DNA of 64,000 nt from Struthidea cinerea (lineage: Eukaryota > Chordata > Aves > Passeriformes > Corcoracidae). Where the stretch lies: contig VZTI01004543.1 in the NCBI GenBank assembly GCA_013397865.1, positions 124,001 to 188,000 on the forward strand, read 5' to 3'. The translations under genes were made by a program, and so were the position numbers. Positions 12,401 to 24,030 of this stretch are shown here, piece by piece (the first letter of the stretch is position 1; every line of letters starts with the position of its first letter). The notes below the pieces were generated by a model that saw nothing but the letters and a program-made list of their open reading frames with translations, made no database searches and was not told the DNA's origin.

Positions 12401-13806
12401 TTCTCTTTTCAAAGCAAAAAATGGAAAAGGCCTGTCAGGCTGTTCGCCCTCTGCCCATTTGTCAGCATTTTGTCTACGCTGCAAGACGGCTAGTGCCGGG
12501 GGGAGGGGGTCTTTCCATTTCCAGCTGGAAGCAAGTCACTGGAAGAAAGGTTTGCTGGTGTTCAGCACTTCTCCTCCCCTTTACTAACGAAGCCATTAAG
12601 GTGCTTCTCTATGCACAACCTGTTTCAGCAAATCATGGGAGCTGTGGGCGAGAGATGGTCGCTCGTCCGCATACCCGGGCCCTGCGGCCGAAGCGCTGAG
12701 CAGCGTATGGAGCCCACGCTCAGCTCCCAGGGGCTCACCCATTGTACACTTCAGCCCAGTCAGCGTTTGCTCGTCAGCTGCCGCCCCGAGCCAGCCAATA
12801 ACAGGGGGCCGTGCCCTCTCCTCCGCTTCTGGAACGAACCCGCTGCCCCAGCCCGTGCCGAAGCTGATGCTCAGGGTGGAAAGTGGCTCCACCGTGCCCT
12901 TCCCAGAGTAAAGCTCTTCCGGGGAGCTAAGGTGCCCGTATGTCACCGCGACAGAGAGTTATAAATGGCTTTGGCAGAACAAACCTGCGATGGCTTTGAA
13001 TCAGCAATCAGCTGAACCCAAAGCCTCCCCAACAGCAGGGCACAGCCACGGAAGGAGAGGCCTCATTCTATTGCAAATTAAAATGTCACAAAAGGAGAAA
13101 ATGGAAAGCTATCGGCTTCAGGCTTCAGTTAAATGACGACATCCCGTTGTGTCACAGCTCCTATCCTAAGTGCCACACACACTGGCTACGCAGCTCCTTG
13201 GGGGCTGGAGGGACTCCTCGCCTCAGACTGTCTCTGCATGCAGTGTTTTCCCACACACTTCTATGATCGCCTGCTTCTACAGCGAGACCTCGGAGACAGC
13301 AGGGTTGGGAAAGTGTGAAAAGCAGGAGGTGGGGGGAGGGAAGCGGACAGGAGCGGCCCGTACTAACGCTCTTCTGCGTAAGCAAATGTATCCGCTCTTT
13401 TTTAAGAAATATCGTCTTCCTTGACAGCTGCAGCTGAAGCTCTCACCAGCACAGGCACCATCCAGCACTGCCTGCGTTTCTGTTTGTTATCTGCCTCCCG
13501 GGAGGCACATTGTCCTGAGCCAGGCACCGCAACCTGCCCCGGCGAGGAATACAAACCCCGGCACCCAAAATGCGCTCCCTCCCAGCACCCCTCCCCGCGG
13601 TGCGGTGCGGTACGGCTTGTTTGCTCCCTGTGCCTGCTGGCAGCCAGGCGAGGCAAGAAAACAACAAAGCGACAGCCACCGAAAGGCCACCCTGAAGGAA
13701 GCGAGTGCGAGTCCTTGCGTGGCCTTTTGGGGTGAGGGACCCCAGCGCCCGCGCCCCTCCCAGGCCCCGCGCAGGCAGCACTCACAGCTCGGTGCATGTT
13801 GGCCAT
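375..13806 (-). CDS. CCDC9B: CCDC9B (coiled-coil domain containing 9B), 3' incomplete
   Basis: Minus-strand gene. Coding exons in transcript order: 13786-13806, 11409-11522, 10917-11021, 10132-10194, 9577-9741, 6252-6401 and probably 375-449. All have GT-AG borders and all junctions are phase 0, giving 231 codons before the window ends. Residues 19-49 match the CCDC9-family N-terminus as I recall it: KEQKDVELDKKI, then KNEALIRRYQ, then EIEEDKKRAEQEG, a charged coiled coil. Later exons carry short blocks ending in a hydrophobic strand such as QLAVTMDNK. The ATG at 13806 was chosen because its seven codons splice in frame to the family block. Position beside DISP2 on the opposite strand agrees with the human locus. 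Function of this family is poorly known. The C-terminal part is missing to the left. Identity is fairly sure; the last exon is less sure. Confidence 0.87.
450..6251. other. CCDC9B intron 6
   Basis: No further exon with matching phase was found on the minus strand. The segment holds one CR1 copy (about 4230-4973), a poly-T run near 3720-3762, and a 13-bp tandem duplication near 2493-2518. Open frames here (for example 642-1352 on plus) lack coding character. Confidence 0.6.
4230..4973 (+). mobile_element. CR1-like LINE fragment with intact 3' tail
   Basis: Decayed translation shows the reverse-transcriptase palm region (a block resembling NMLINGLEKELK, then a broken FADDTK-like block). The copy ends at 4952-4973 with the CR1 tail motif ATTCTATG. 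Many stops and frameshifts; 5' truncated and not functional. Confidence 0.75.
6252..6401 (-). CDS. CCDC9B: CCDC9B coding exon 6, second copy of the duplicated exon
   Basis: 50 codons, phase 0 at both ends, donor GTAAGT. It starts GKRIVSEKRAES and ends GRRMQIAITMDNKEK, paralleling exon 5 block for block; the acidic middle is shorter (SGEET in place of the Glu run). Placement in frame after exon 5 is consistent with a single open reading frame. Confidence 0.85.
6402..9576. other. CCDC9B intron 5
   Basis: Between the two duplicated exons. It is AT-rich around 6840-7240 and 7990-8060, and a CCCT-rich stretch lies at about 8515-8570. The 241-aa plus-strand frame at 8251-8976 spans low-complexity sequence and is not supported as a gene. 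Confidence 0.55.
9577..9741 (-). CDS. CCDC9B: CCDC9B coding exon 5, first copy of a duplicated exon
   Basis: 55 codons, phase 0 at both ends, donor GTGAGT. It starts DKRVVSEKWGS, holds a run of seven Glu encoded by GAG/GAA, then ends with a basic-hydrophobic block GKRMQLAVTMDNKAK. The start and end blocks recur almost unchanged in the next exon, which points to an internal tandem exon duplication. Confidence 0.85.
11523..13785. other. CCDC9B first coding intron
   Basis: Contains a GC-rich, CpG-bearing block at about 12640-12960 that might be an internal promoter, and a 215-codon minus-strand open frame (11837-12484) with no recognised similarity. I saw no repeat element. Confidence 0.45.
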
Positions 13807-13839
13807 CGGCGGTGGAGCCCGGCGGATTCCAGAGCAGAG
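13786..13839 (-). CDS. CCDC9B: CCDC9B start-codon exon
   Basis: Seven codons (MANMHRA) precede a consensus donor at 13780-13785. Upstream of the ATG the minus strand reads as a pyrimidine-rich tract ending in AG at 13840-13841, so this exon may itself be spliced to an earlier untranslated exon. The 33 nt between that acceptor and the ATG are open in the same frame but contain no further ATG. Coding starts at 13806. Confidence 0.75.
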
Positions 13840-16800
13840 CTAAAAGAGGAGAGCCATCAGACGGCCTTTCTCAGCACTGGTTGCACAGCATACAAGATCA
13901 TGTTTTGATTACAAAAGCCTCGTCTGGGCTCCCAGCCAAGAGCACTGGCTGCCTAATATACCAAGCACAGACAGGGTTTGGAGTGCCTGTGTCCTCCTCT
14001 CCAATCTCACTCTCTTTTTAAAAGAAACACTCCCCCTTTTCCCCCCTCCTGACTCCTTTTAACTTCCTGATGCCACAAGCCCTCGTTCAAAGTGGGAAAA
14101 GCCGGGTGAACAATGACGGATGGATCAGGCAAACAGCTTGGCTTCGCTGCGTGGCCATTCACGGGGTCGTGTTGTTTGTTATGCATGGCTGGCTCCACGC
14201 CTGGCGGGCAGGGAAATATCTGGGGTCCTGGATGTCTTCTGAGTGTGAGTGTATGCAACAGCCTGCATGGGAAAACGTGGGTCAGATTTGCCTTTTTCTT
14301 AATTTCAGTATTCTCTGGGAATGATTTCCCCACTGTTAAAGTGGGCCTTTCTTTCAGGAAGGAGCAGAAGAGTGCTATGGGGTGGGCATCACCAGCCGGC
14401 AGCAGGACTAGCAGGAAGCACACAGCCAAAGCAGAGGGACTTTGCAAGTCCCTGTCTGAAAGCTGCCAAAACAACCCTCAGAAGAGTCACAAGTAGCAAG
14501 GGGGCTTTGAGGGAACAGCATTCACCTGCTGTATCTTGGGTTGCCACATGAACCCTTACCTCACCATAGAATATCCTGAGTTGGAAGGGACCCACAGGAT
14601 CATCCAAGCCCAACTCCTGGCCCTGCCCAGACACCACAACAATCCCACCCTGTGCCTGAGAGTGTTGTTCAAACCCTCCTTGAGTTCTGGCAGCTTTGGG
14701 GCCATGACCATTCCCTGGGGAGCCTGTTCAGTGCCTGACCACCCTCCAGGGGAAAGAATCTTTTCCTGCTATCCAGCCTAACCCTTCCCTGACACAGCTC
14801 CAGCTGTTCCCTCAGCTCCTGTCCCTGGTCACAGAGAGCAAAGATCAGAGCTGCCCCTCCGCTGCCCCTTGTGAGGAAGCTGCAGACCCCAATGAGTCTC
14901 CCCTCAGTCTCCTCCAGGCTGAACAAACCTCAGCCACGTGTCCTGGCCATGTGCTACATCCTCCCACAACACAAACTGGCTGCCCTCTCACTCTGTCCTG
15001 AAGGACACAGAACAAGTGTGAGGCAAACAGGAGATGGAAGCACACCAGGGAATGGTTTTTTGCCCAAGGACTGATGCACACCCCAGCCTTAATGTGGGCC
15101 CTGCTATGTTCATATGTTTAAAAAACCAAGCTGGCCCACTGCTGCCCACTGTCCCCTCTAAGACCTTTGAGCAGGTCAACTCCTCACAAAGTCCGAGAAG
15201 TCTGACCTGAAACCTAGAGTGGTTTATGGGAAACCTGCCAAAGACTGCAGAACTCAGAATCTGGTCCCTTCTCTGCGCATGACTTGGGCTGTTGTACATC
15301 ATGGCTAAGGCACTAAGGAGCTGGAAGCATAGCTTAGTAAAAGCTCTTGGAGGGACAGACTGACCCATATTAATTAGTAGCTACTCAATGATGAAAGGAA
15401 ATTGAAACCATTTCCAAGGCAGTTCCTCTGGATTCAGACTTGATGAAGGAAATGAAAACTCTACTGTGGGTAGAAAATTGGGCAAAAGACACAAGAGCTT
15501 TGCTAGAGCCCAAGCGCTTGTCAAGAGGTTTGTGGTGGACACAGCTGTGCAGGAGATGCAGAGTCATGTGGAGCTTTACCTTGCCCTGGGAACACAGGGG
15601 AACTGTGGGGTGGTGCTGCCTTGGTTTTCCAAGCTGACACAGTCTCTTGTGAGGGTGGAGTGATATCCCTTTTTTGGTTGGGCTAGTGGCCACAGGGACA
15701 ACAAGGTCAGCCCAGGGATTGGGTTGAGTCAGGGAATCACTGTTCATGGAAACACTTTGTCCAGCACTGGTGCATTATCCTGTTCATGTGGTGGTCATGT
15801 CTCTGGCCTCAAGAAGACTGCACACTATGCTAATGTCAAGGTTCAGGTTGAAACAGAGACCATTATCCCAAACTCCAAGGCCAGGTTCTGTGCAGTGCAG
15901 GGTGAACACCACATGCAGCTGGGTCCATTGTGCTGCCCATGTCACGCTCAAACTGTCAAGGCTTAAGCCAAGTGCTCACAAGGAGTTTCTCCAGACTTCT
16001 CCAGACTTTGCAGCCATGACATCCTATGTCCCTGCCATTCCTGGCAGTGTGGCCAAGCTCTTCCAGCAATGAGCAGTGCCATGAACAAGGGTGAAGATCC
16101 CTAAAATACCTTTGACTTTTGCTGATGTCCCTGGAGAGCTGCATTTCCCTCCAGGGCAGTGTCGGCTGCTCCTGACCTCAATACAAAGAGCTGACATGTC
16201 TCAGCTGTCCTTTACCATGTCTGAGTGGCACAAATGACAAGCACCTACTTCTGCATCATCATATGAGATCAATGGGAATCCTCAGTGAACACTGCAGACA
16301 CAGAAACCCAGGGGCAAAAGGGCCCAGCCAAGGGAGCAGCATCTGCAGCTGCATTAGTGGGGCAAAACAGGCTGGTTTGGGGACCTGCTTGTGCCCTTGG
16401 GACAGTCACAGGAGAAAACAGAACCCTATAAATGTGCCAAAATTTATGGGGTTATGAATATGCACTTATATTTGATTATTCCCAGCACTGTGGCCAGGAA
16501 GGGCTGCAGTAACACCACAGCTGTCCCCAGTAAAAAACTGTCAAAACCCCTGATTTTCTCTGAAGTGCAATGTCAATCCCAAGACTGGCACTGCCTTCCC
16601 ATGAGGTCTGTGCCTACATCAGGCTATGGCCAATCCTTCCGGACCGTCACCCTGGCACCAGGGATCCCAATACCCAGAAGTCTGGTTTTGGGAAGGAGAG
16701 GAGCCAGAGAAGGTCCCTAGTCTCCTGCTCCAGTGAGCAGGGTGTGCTGGATGCATTTTGGGAGTCCTGCAGGACTTCAGGACACACTGAATCCTGTTCA

Positions 16801-17845
16801 CAGGAACACCCCCACCTGGGTGGCTACAGGACACCAATCCTGCTCTCTCCGGCCGTTGGTGGCAGCGATTTCCCACATGCAGCAGCCTGACAGAGTACTT
16901 CAGGCAGCGAGTGTATCCTGTATCCATGTGCAACAGGAAGGATATCTGGAGAAACCAGCTTCATTACTCACTCAGCAATTTGTACACCACCCCTAGAGTT
17001 AATCCCTTTATTCTTTAAAATCACAGAAGACCTTTCATAGGTGGGATGGCCTAATTCTGGGCTGTCTTGTGCTCTGGCTGGTCCCATCTCTGAAGCTGCT
17101 CAACACAGTGGGCGCATGGAGTGTACCCAGGTTGGCTCTGTGGTTTCTGCTTCAGGGATCTGTCAGCTCTTCAGGGATCTGCTAACCTTGGGCAGCCCCT
17201 GAAGGAGCAGTCCCCGGGGTGGACAGCAGTTTTCTTCAGGAAAGCCTGGAAGCTGGAGGAATCAACAGGATATAAAGGGGGTTTTGCTGCATTGCCCTGC
17301 TGTGGCTGCGCAGTGCAGGGGCTCAGCTGACTATCCTTAAGCACAGTCTCCAGCTGCCTACTTGGAGCCCTTGCTCTGCAGTTGGGGCAAAGTTTATGGG
17401 AGGTTTTTCTGGGGCAAAGGAAGGAAAGCAGGGCAATGACCTCTCCATTTTGTGCTTGTGACAGTGAAGTAGTCCCTTTCTCTAATTGTGTGCTGCAAGG
17501 CCTTTCAGTTTTGGCACAAAGAACCATCTCTGACAGGAGTCTGCCATCTCCCTGCTCCAGGACAGCACTCAGCAGCTGGCACAAAGTTTTGCCCCATATT
17601 TTATCAGTAAGACTTTGTCTTTCTGCCTTACACAAAGACTGAAGGAAAGACTCTGATTCTTCAAAAAACGCAAACCTGCCTGCCCCGAGAAGCATTCCTG
17701 GCATCCCTTCATCAGCCCTTCCACCAGGAGGAACTGCTTTGGCGTGAAACCCTCTCTCCTTTTCCTTTTGCACTCCGTGAAACTCCTCCAGAGCCACTCA
17801 GTACCATGCTGCCACTTTTCCCAAGTAGACTTCACCCAGCCTTAC
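13840..17845. other. Stretch upstream of the CCDC9B start exon
   Basis: Would be an intron if the upstream promoter model is right, otherwise intergenic. It contains one minus-strand CR1 (14566-14945) and a 208-codon minus-strand open frame at 17171-17797 with no recognised domain. Nothing else supportable was seen. Confidence 0.4.
14566..14945 (-). mobile_element. CR1 LINE 3' fragment, minus strand
   Basis: In plus-strand reading it opens with the reversed CR1 tail (AGAATATCCTGAGTTGGAAG) and continues through the conserved 3' ORF2 region that encodes blocks such as CQGRVRLDSRK and NRLPREW. About 380 bp, 5' truncated, and well enough preserved to be a fairly young copy. Confidence 0.88.
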
Positions 17846-18014
17846 CCTGGCTCCTCTCCATTTTTTGCATGACCGCTATCGAGTCAACAGATGGCACTCG
17901 GGAACTGCTGGGAGGATCTGGGAGGCAGCTGCCGAAAGCCCACTGAAGGAGCTGAAGTCTGGCTGCTGTGGGAGGCTGTTTTTATATCATGTGTCAGGAC
18001 TGCAGATAAGATAA
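17846..18014 (-). promoter_or_regulatory. Candidate TATA/GATA promoter and first exon, possibly of CCDC9B
   Basis: On the minus strand, a double GATA site (complement of GATAAGATAA at 18005-18014) is followed 19 bp on by TATAAAA (17986-17980). About 30 bp further would be the start site. A leader of roughly 80 nt then leads to ATG at 17870 and a consensus donor (AGG then GTAAGG) after 17846. Splicing to the acceptor at 13840 would join this to the CCDC9B start exon. The layout is seen in sequence; use as a promoter is inferred. Confidence 0.4.
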
Positions 18015-18498
18015 CAGGGCCGAGTCTCAAGGCACGGCTGTGTGCAGCGATGTGCTGCCCGAGGCTCCTGAGCTGAACTAACAATCCTTCTTCAGGCCTT
18101 GGATAGAGGGAGGGATGGGAACACAGTGCATCAAAGAAGAGTTCCCGGAGGCCTGGAGGCGTCCTTCCTACCAAACACAGAGCAAACCTCCCCACAATAA
18201 GCCAATTCCTCCTGCCTCCCTTGCCTCCCCCAGCTCTGGTCCTTCAAGCAACTGCACTGCAGGATAAAAAAGGGTTGAGGTGTTTCCTCTGGCCAGGAGA
18301 AAGGTCAGCATATTCCCTAGACTGGGAGAAGGGACCAGGCAGGAACCTTAAACAGGCTTTAGCTGGAGAGACTCCTGGGAATCAAAGGGCTGCTGAGACA
18401 TTCATTTTTAAATGGATCAATATACAATTAAAATGAAAACTATATGTGCTGGTTTGGACAAATTTGGAGGAAAATATCCTCTGATAGAAGGCAGGTTA

Positions 18499-18533
18499 TA
18501 AGACAGTTAAAGACAGTTACAAAGACAGTTAAA
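18499..18533. repeat. Short tandem array, AAAGACAGTT-type unit
   Basis: About three imperfect copies of a 10-13 bp unit in a row. Confidence 0.6.
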
Positions 18534-19768
18534 GGATGTAATAGCAGCTGGGTCCTGCTTAAAAGCAGTAAGGATCATAACTGCCTGTTGGTACTTCCCA
18601 CAAGGATACCAATCATGACACAGCACAGAAACATCTCAGGATGTGCAGAGCAGCCCTCTTCCTGTTTGGAACAAGACATCCCCTCTTTTCCCCTTCCATG
18701 TGCATCATCCCAGCCTGCAGGATCCTTGAGTCCTGTGGGTGAGTTCTGTGCATACCCATGTTTAATGCCACCTTGAAAAACCCATGATCTTGTCAGCTCT
18801 CCCAATGTTTTCTGCTCCTGAAAACTTGTCATTCCAGTGTAAGACCTCTGAAGTGGTCATAGGCTGAGCAAATGAAAAATGAATCTGTCCACTTAGTTTC
18901 TCCCACTTGCAGACATGCTCAGCAGGGACAAATACAGGTTTGCTGATCCTGTTCACTACCCAGCCTTCAGATGTAGGACACAGGACCCAGCCTTGGAAGG
19001 GTGTGAGACTGTGGAAAGTGGCCGGGACAGCCAGTCAGGCAGGTTTTTTCATCTTTTATGGAAATGTAGTCCTTGGGGAAAGCATGGAATGCTGCATACA
19101 GCAACTTGTTTGCCCTGTCATCAACAGGGGCCCAGGGAGGTTCCCCATTCCAGCCCATGGCTTCAGCCCAGATCTAGGAGGACACAGACAGCCCAGTGGC
19201 CTGGGCTCACAAGCTGCACATGAGCAGCCAGGAGCCAGCTTGCCCTTGACATGGTCACATGCCCTTTGTGAACTCCAAAAAGTCAAAATTATTCCACGTA
19301 TGGCTGCTTTGGGGCTACACGAGTGGTAGTGACCCACTTTTGAGTCTGATGCAAGAAGAAACAAGTGGCAAATTCGGTGCCTCTCATCCCAGCCAAACTC
19401 CATTAAAGCCCAACAAACCATCTCATTTCCCTTTGCCAGCAGAACTCAAAAGCAAGCTCCAGAGACCAACCTTGGCTCCTGGGTCTGAACTGGACTGAAG
19501 ACTCTTCATGGGCTCCAGCGGCGCCACTTCGCACAGGTGCTGCATGGATTTGGACTGGGCTCAGCAGGAAGACTGGCTTTTCTTGTGCGGAGGGTCACAG
19601 TGTGCAGCTGATTGGGAGGACAAACACAGGAAGGATCAGCCTGCACAAGGCTCAGAGGCGCCTGGGAGGGGAGGAGATGAAAAGGGGAGTCAAGGTGGCA
19701 ATTAAATATTAAAGGACCAGTTCAACAATAATTAGTACTTGGGTGGAGGGAAGGGGTGGAGGTGCATG

Positions 19769-20240
19769 TGATGCCTGGAAAATAGAATAGATCTTTCCAA
19801 CAACATTAGAGCGAATATAAAAGCAAACCTTTACTTGAAAGCTTCCAGGTACACAATATGGCAAAAATTGCATGTGGTATAGTAATTCTACAATTTTTAG
19901 AAGGTTAGTAAATTAGTATGCTTATCATATACTGTCCAATTAAAAGGTTAGTTGGTTAGGTAATAATTCCTGGGGTCCCCACTGGAAGCAGTCCAGAGCT
20001 TTCTTTTGCCCCACTTTCATTATGTCTGGTCCAGATTCTGGTTGGAAAACAGAGCGTCCTTGTAGTTGGTTCTCTTCTTGGAATAAGACTGCACAATATT
20101 TAGGTTTATAAAGTTATCTTGTTGTTCCTAAATGTAGGGAAGAAAGATAGGAAAAATACTAGAAGCTACAGCCATGCTTTAGCAATCTACAAAGCTACAA
20201 ATATGTGAAAAATATAAAAAGCTAAAAATCTTAGGCATCA
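19769..20240 (-). mobile_element. Solo LTR of an endogenous retrovirus
   Basis: 472 bp bounded by inverted ends TGATGCCT and AGGCATCA, so it begins TG and ends CA. It is flanked by the direct repeat CATG at 19765-19768 and 20241-20244, a 4-bp target site duplication. The minus orientation is inferred from a poly(A)-like signal and the arrangement near the 3' end. No internal retroviral genes are next to it. A 4-bp duplication is typical of ERV1-type elements. Confidence 0.7.
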
Positions 20241-23200
20241 CATGAAGCACTTGCAGACTTGCTGGGCTGTGCCTGGCTGCTGAGTGCTTCACTCAAGTGG
20301 CAGACAGCTTCTGGAAGTGCAAATAATCCCTGCCGCAGCAGGATGGAAATCATAATTCAAGAGGGTGATACCTTTCTCTGGGCATCCATTTTGGGTCCCT
20401 GAGTGAGCTCCTGAGCCAGGTGATTCTCCCTTGGGAATGTAGATATTTTGCTGGCCCTTCTGACTTGATCTCTGCAGCAGGGCTGAGGTGTTGCTCAGGC
20501 CTGGGGACGCTCTCAAGTCCAAACACATGGGATTAGGGTGGGCTACAATACAGGGTTTAGAACTGGGTTAGTAAAAAGGAAAAGTTCCATTTCCTTTCTC
20601 CCTAGAATATTTTGTTCCCTTCAGTACCTTCAGAAGTAATTGATTAAAAACACTCTTCCTTTGCCCTGTTGTTATTGAAACCTTTTGATGAGAAAGGTTT
20701 GGAACACTTAAAAGTGCCTTTTTTCTGGAAGCACCAGCTGAAATACTTGGAGCATTTCTGAAGCTCAGTTACTAACAAAAAAAAAAGTAGAAATATTTCA
20801 ACAACATGAGAAGTGGAACCTTTCCACTCCATTCATGTATCTGCTCTTGAGGCTAAAGAGCTGGTTTTCATCTACCCCTTCAAGGCTCTGATCCTCCTGA
20901 AATGAGCCATTTCGGCCAATTTCATCTCCAAAATGTCAACTGGGCCATCTCTGGATGACACTGACTCGCTGGCACTGGTGCCACCGGGACCTTGTTTAGG
21001 CTGTGAAGTTTAGGCTGTAACAGGCACAGTTAGTCAAGGTGTCGCATATCCCAGCACCTTCTCTGGCCTTCCCCAAGCTGAGAATTTATGTCCCAAATCC
21101 TCATAGGAAGAATATTTATGTGCAAGGGATGAATTAGTCTGGGATATCTCAGGATGCTTGGAGGGAACTGGCTCGCTGTCAGTCACGCTGGGAAATGGTG
21201 TGAACATATGGGCAGCTTCAGAGCGAATGTGGCTGCGCTCCCAGCACACAGCACCAGGGAAAATGGGACAATATTGCTACAGTGAGACTTCCCCTGCCAA
21301 GACAAAGCTGAATTGGGTCTCCATGGGCCTCCTGTCCCTTCAAACACACCGCAAATTCAGCACATCTCTTATTTGCTTCAGTTTGCAATGTACCGGTGCC
21401 CGGAAACATAACTGCCATATGCCTGCAACCTTCTGAGCCCTGGTATTGGGTCAACAGCTATTCACAGGTTTCCAGAACTGCACGAGCCTCGCAGAACCCT
21501 GAGAAAGAGAGAAGGGCCCTGCGTGGATCTCTCTGTGCTGTGCTGTGTGTGGGTCATGCTCCAGCACACACCCTGGGCAGAAATAACGACTGATAATCAA
21601 AAACGGCCTGTGAGCCTGATTCCTGAGCCTCTTTCAACCTCATGCTTTAAATTGGTGCATACTGATGAGGATGCTTCTTACTGACACAGACAACTGCACA
21701 AATTTTGGAAGGTGATGGCTCCTCCAAGCCCATCCCAGTACAGAGTAGTCATAAATGGCACTGAACAAATAGGCACTAAATCTTATTCTTTTAGGTAGCT
21801 ATACTCCTAAAAATTCAATTTTTTGTTGCACCTATGAACCAGAAAAAGGCCATCATGGGCCAGGAGCAAGGAGGAAGAAGGTAGGCTCTGTGGAGTGCAA
21901 ACATCTGCAGAGACACATGTCCTTCTGTGCACGATGAAATTGCTTATGCTGTGCTGCTAGGACAGCAGCAAATCAAACTGGCTGTGTAGAGGAGACCCAA
22001 CATCCATCTGGGCCCTTCTCTTCAGGCACCCAGCAACAATGGCTTGGTGTAAAATGTAAACATTCAGACTAACAGCTCTGACTCAGGTCCTGGCACTCAA
22101 ACCATGACTAAAGCACTTTATATCTCTAAATTAACCCCTCCTGAAGTTGCAGAGGGTGGGCAGCTACATTCACCTGTAAAATAAGCTCTGCACAGTGAAG
22201 TGACTGGGGCTCAGTTGGCTAATGCAGTGCTGCCCCTGCCAGAGAGCTGTTCTCTAGCTAAGGAAGCAATTTCAGTGGCCGAGACAACGGGAGGTTTATG
22301 CAGCAGGAGCAGCCAGAACTGCAGCTGTACCCATGGAAATCTTCCAGCACAGGAGGTGTCTGGCACACTGTCACTGGCTTCGAGCAGCAGAAATACCCTG
22401 GCTCTTTCATTGCTCCAGTGAGCAGTGACAGACCAGAGTTCATAAGCTGGCTGCAGATCCACGAGCCATTGCACATTGCCTGGAAACCAGCAGTCTGCTG
22501 CAATCTGAGGCAGCTGCGCAGTGATACCCAGCCTTGCTTTGGCCATGGTGACTTCAAGGGCTTGGGTGTCCATGAAATTCATGACATGGCTGGTTTTGCA
22601 CTGTCCAAAACATCATAGTGGTGTCACCACTGCAAGCTGTCAGCTTTGAGCGTGGTTTCCCTCAGATGCAGGGTAGCATTGCATGCATAAAGAGAGGCAG
22701 GGATGCATCCCAATCCAAAGAGAATGATCTGGACCACTTAGCCTCCGTCCTGCTGACTCACCCATCGTGGTTTGCCAGGCACTGTGAAAGAAAGAGTTCC
22801 TCTGGATGAAGGATGGTCTCATCTTGATGGAACTGTCTTGTGGGAAACATTTATGTTTCTAAAACAGTTTGGGAGCCCCATTTGCTTGTCCTTCCTGCTC
22901 ACCCTTGGGTTGTTTCTGTAAGGAGAGGAAATACTGGGATCAGCACATGCCTCCTCTAGAATGACACTGAGATCTGCCCCACCAGTCTCAAACTGGCCAA
23001 GGACACAGAGGTCACAGAGTGGCAATATTCCAAATGGCACGATGCATTAAGGAGAGCATCAGCTTCCGGCTGATGGAAGAAGCAGCTCCTCCTCTGCTGC
23101 ACTGCAGGGGAAAGAGCCAAGCAGGTTTTGAAGTAAGGGACAACTGGATTCCCAGTGTTTGGCCACCACAGCCGGTCCTTCCCAGCCCTGGCTGTGCAGC

Positions 23201-24030
23201 AACAGCCTCAGGAGGGATGCGGGCAGCCCTGCTGCCTGCCTAAGGCAGTGCTTTTCAGCCAGCTGGGAGCACAAGTCCTGCTGTAGCCCCTGGCTAAGGG
23301 CAATGAAAAATAATTAATCTGTGTGTTGAATACCTTGCAGCAGTACAGAGGAAACCTGCCAAGCTGTGGGAGTGAGGAAGCGTGATCACCCCCACTTCCC
23401 AGACAAGGAGTTCGCACCTCGAGCTGAGCCAAACTAAAGCTGTAAGATGTGCCTGTCTGTCAGAAGCAGTGGGATGTTTGTAATCCAGCTGATTCCCACC
23501 ATCCTTGCAGCTTCCATGGCTCTATTATTATCATTACTGTTGCAAGATTATTTAGCATTGGGAAGAATGAAAAGGAAGTATCACCCATGTCCTTGTCACC
23601 ACGTTAATGCCCCAATCTTTACAGCAGATACCAGGTTTCAGTCTTTCCTGCTGGGCCACACAATACAAGCTGCTCTAGAGCTGCTCCTTGCAGTGGATCT
23701 GATCCTACCAGGCAAGTGACATTTCTGTGGCTAAGGCTCAGAACAGCAGGCTGGTCCTCCGTGGCCCGGCCCAGCCCAGCAGGGAGCACCATGCTGGGCC
23801 AGCGGTGCTGCCAGTAGCCTGTCCTCGAAACTCCTTCCTGCTGATTTGAAGAGATGTCAGTCTTCGGTGGGAGAGAGTCACCCACCCTGGCATTAGGAAA
23901 AGCTTTTTGTTCTTTAAACTGCCTCAGGCATTTAAGTCATTAAGGCAGGAAGGGCTTACTCTAAGCAGCTAGAGGATTAGTGGGAGTTATAGGATACTCT
24001 CCGCTCTAATACTCTCCCTTTTTGCTTCAG

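Larger units (their letters stand above)
18015..24030. other. Intergenic region between the CCDC9B promoter candidate and DISP2
   Basis: Contains the solo LTR at 19769-20240 and an imperfect array of the unit AAAGACAGTT (18499-18533). The array lies in a segment (about 18438-18600) that resembles an LTR start but could not be confirmed. No exon of a known gene was recognised. Confidence 0.45.

Noticed and set aside
11837..12484. 215-codon minus-strand open frame in CCDC9B intron 1
   Set aside because: Same strand as CCDC9B but has no recognised domain and no clear in-frame acceptor joining it to CCDC9B exon 2.
18438..18600. Possible LTR start resembling avian ERV LTRs (TGTGCTGGTTTGGACAAAT)
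   Set aside because: No matching end, no target duplication and only short resemblance; left as unconfirmed.
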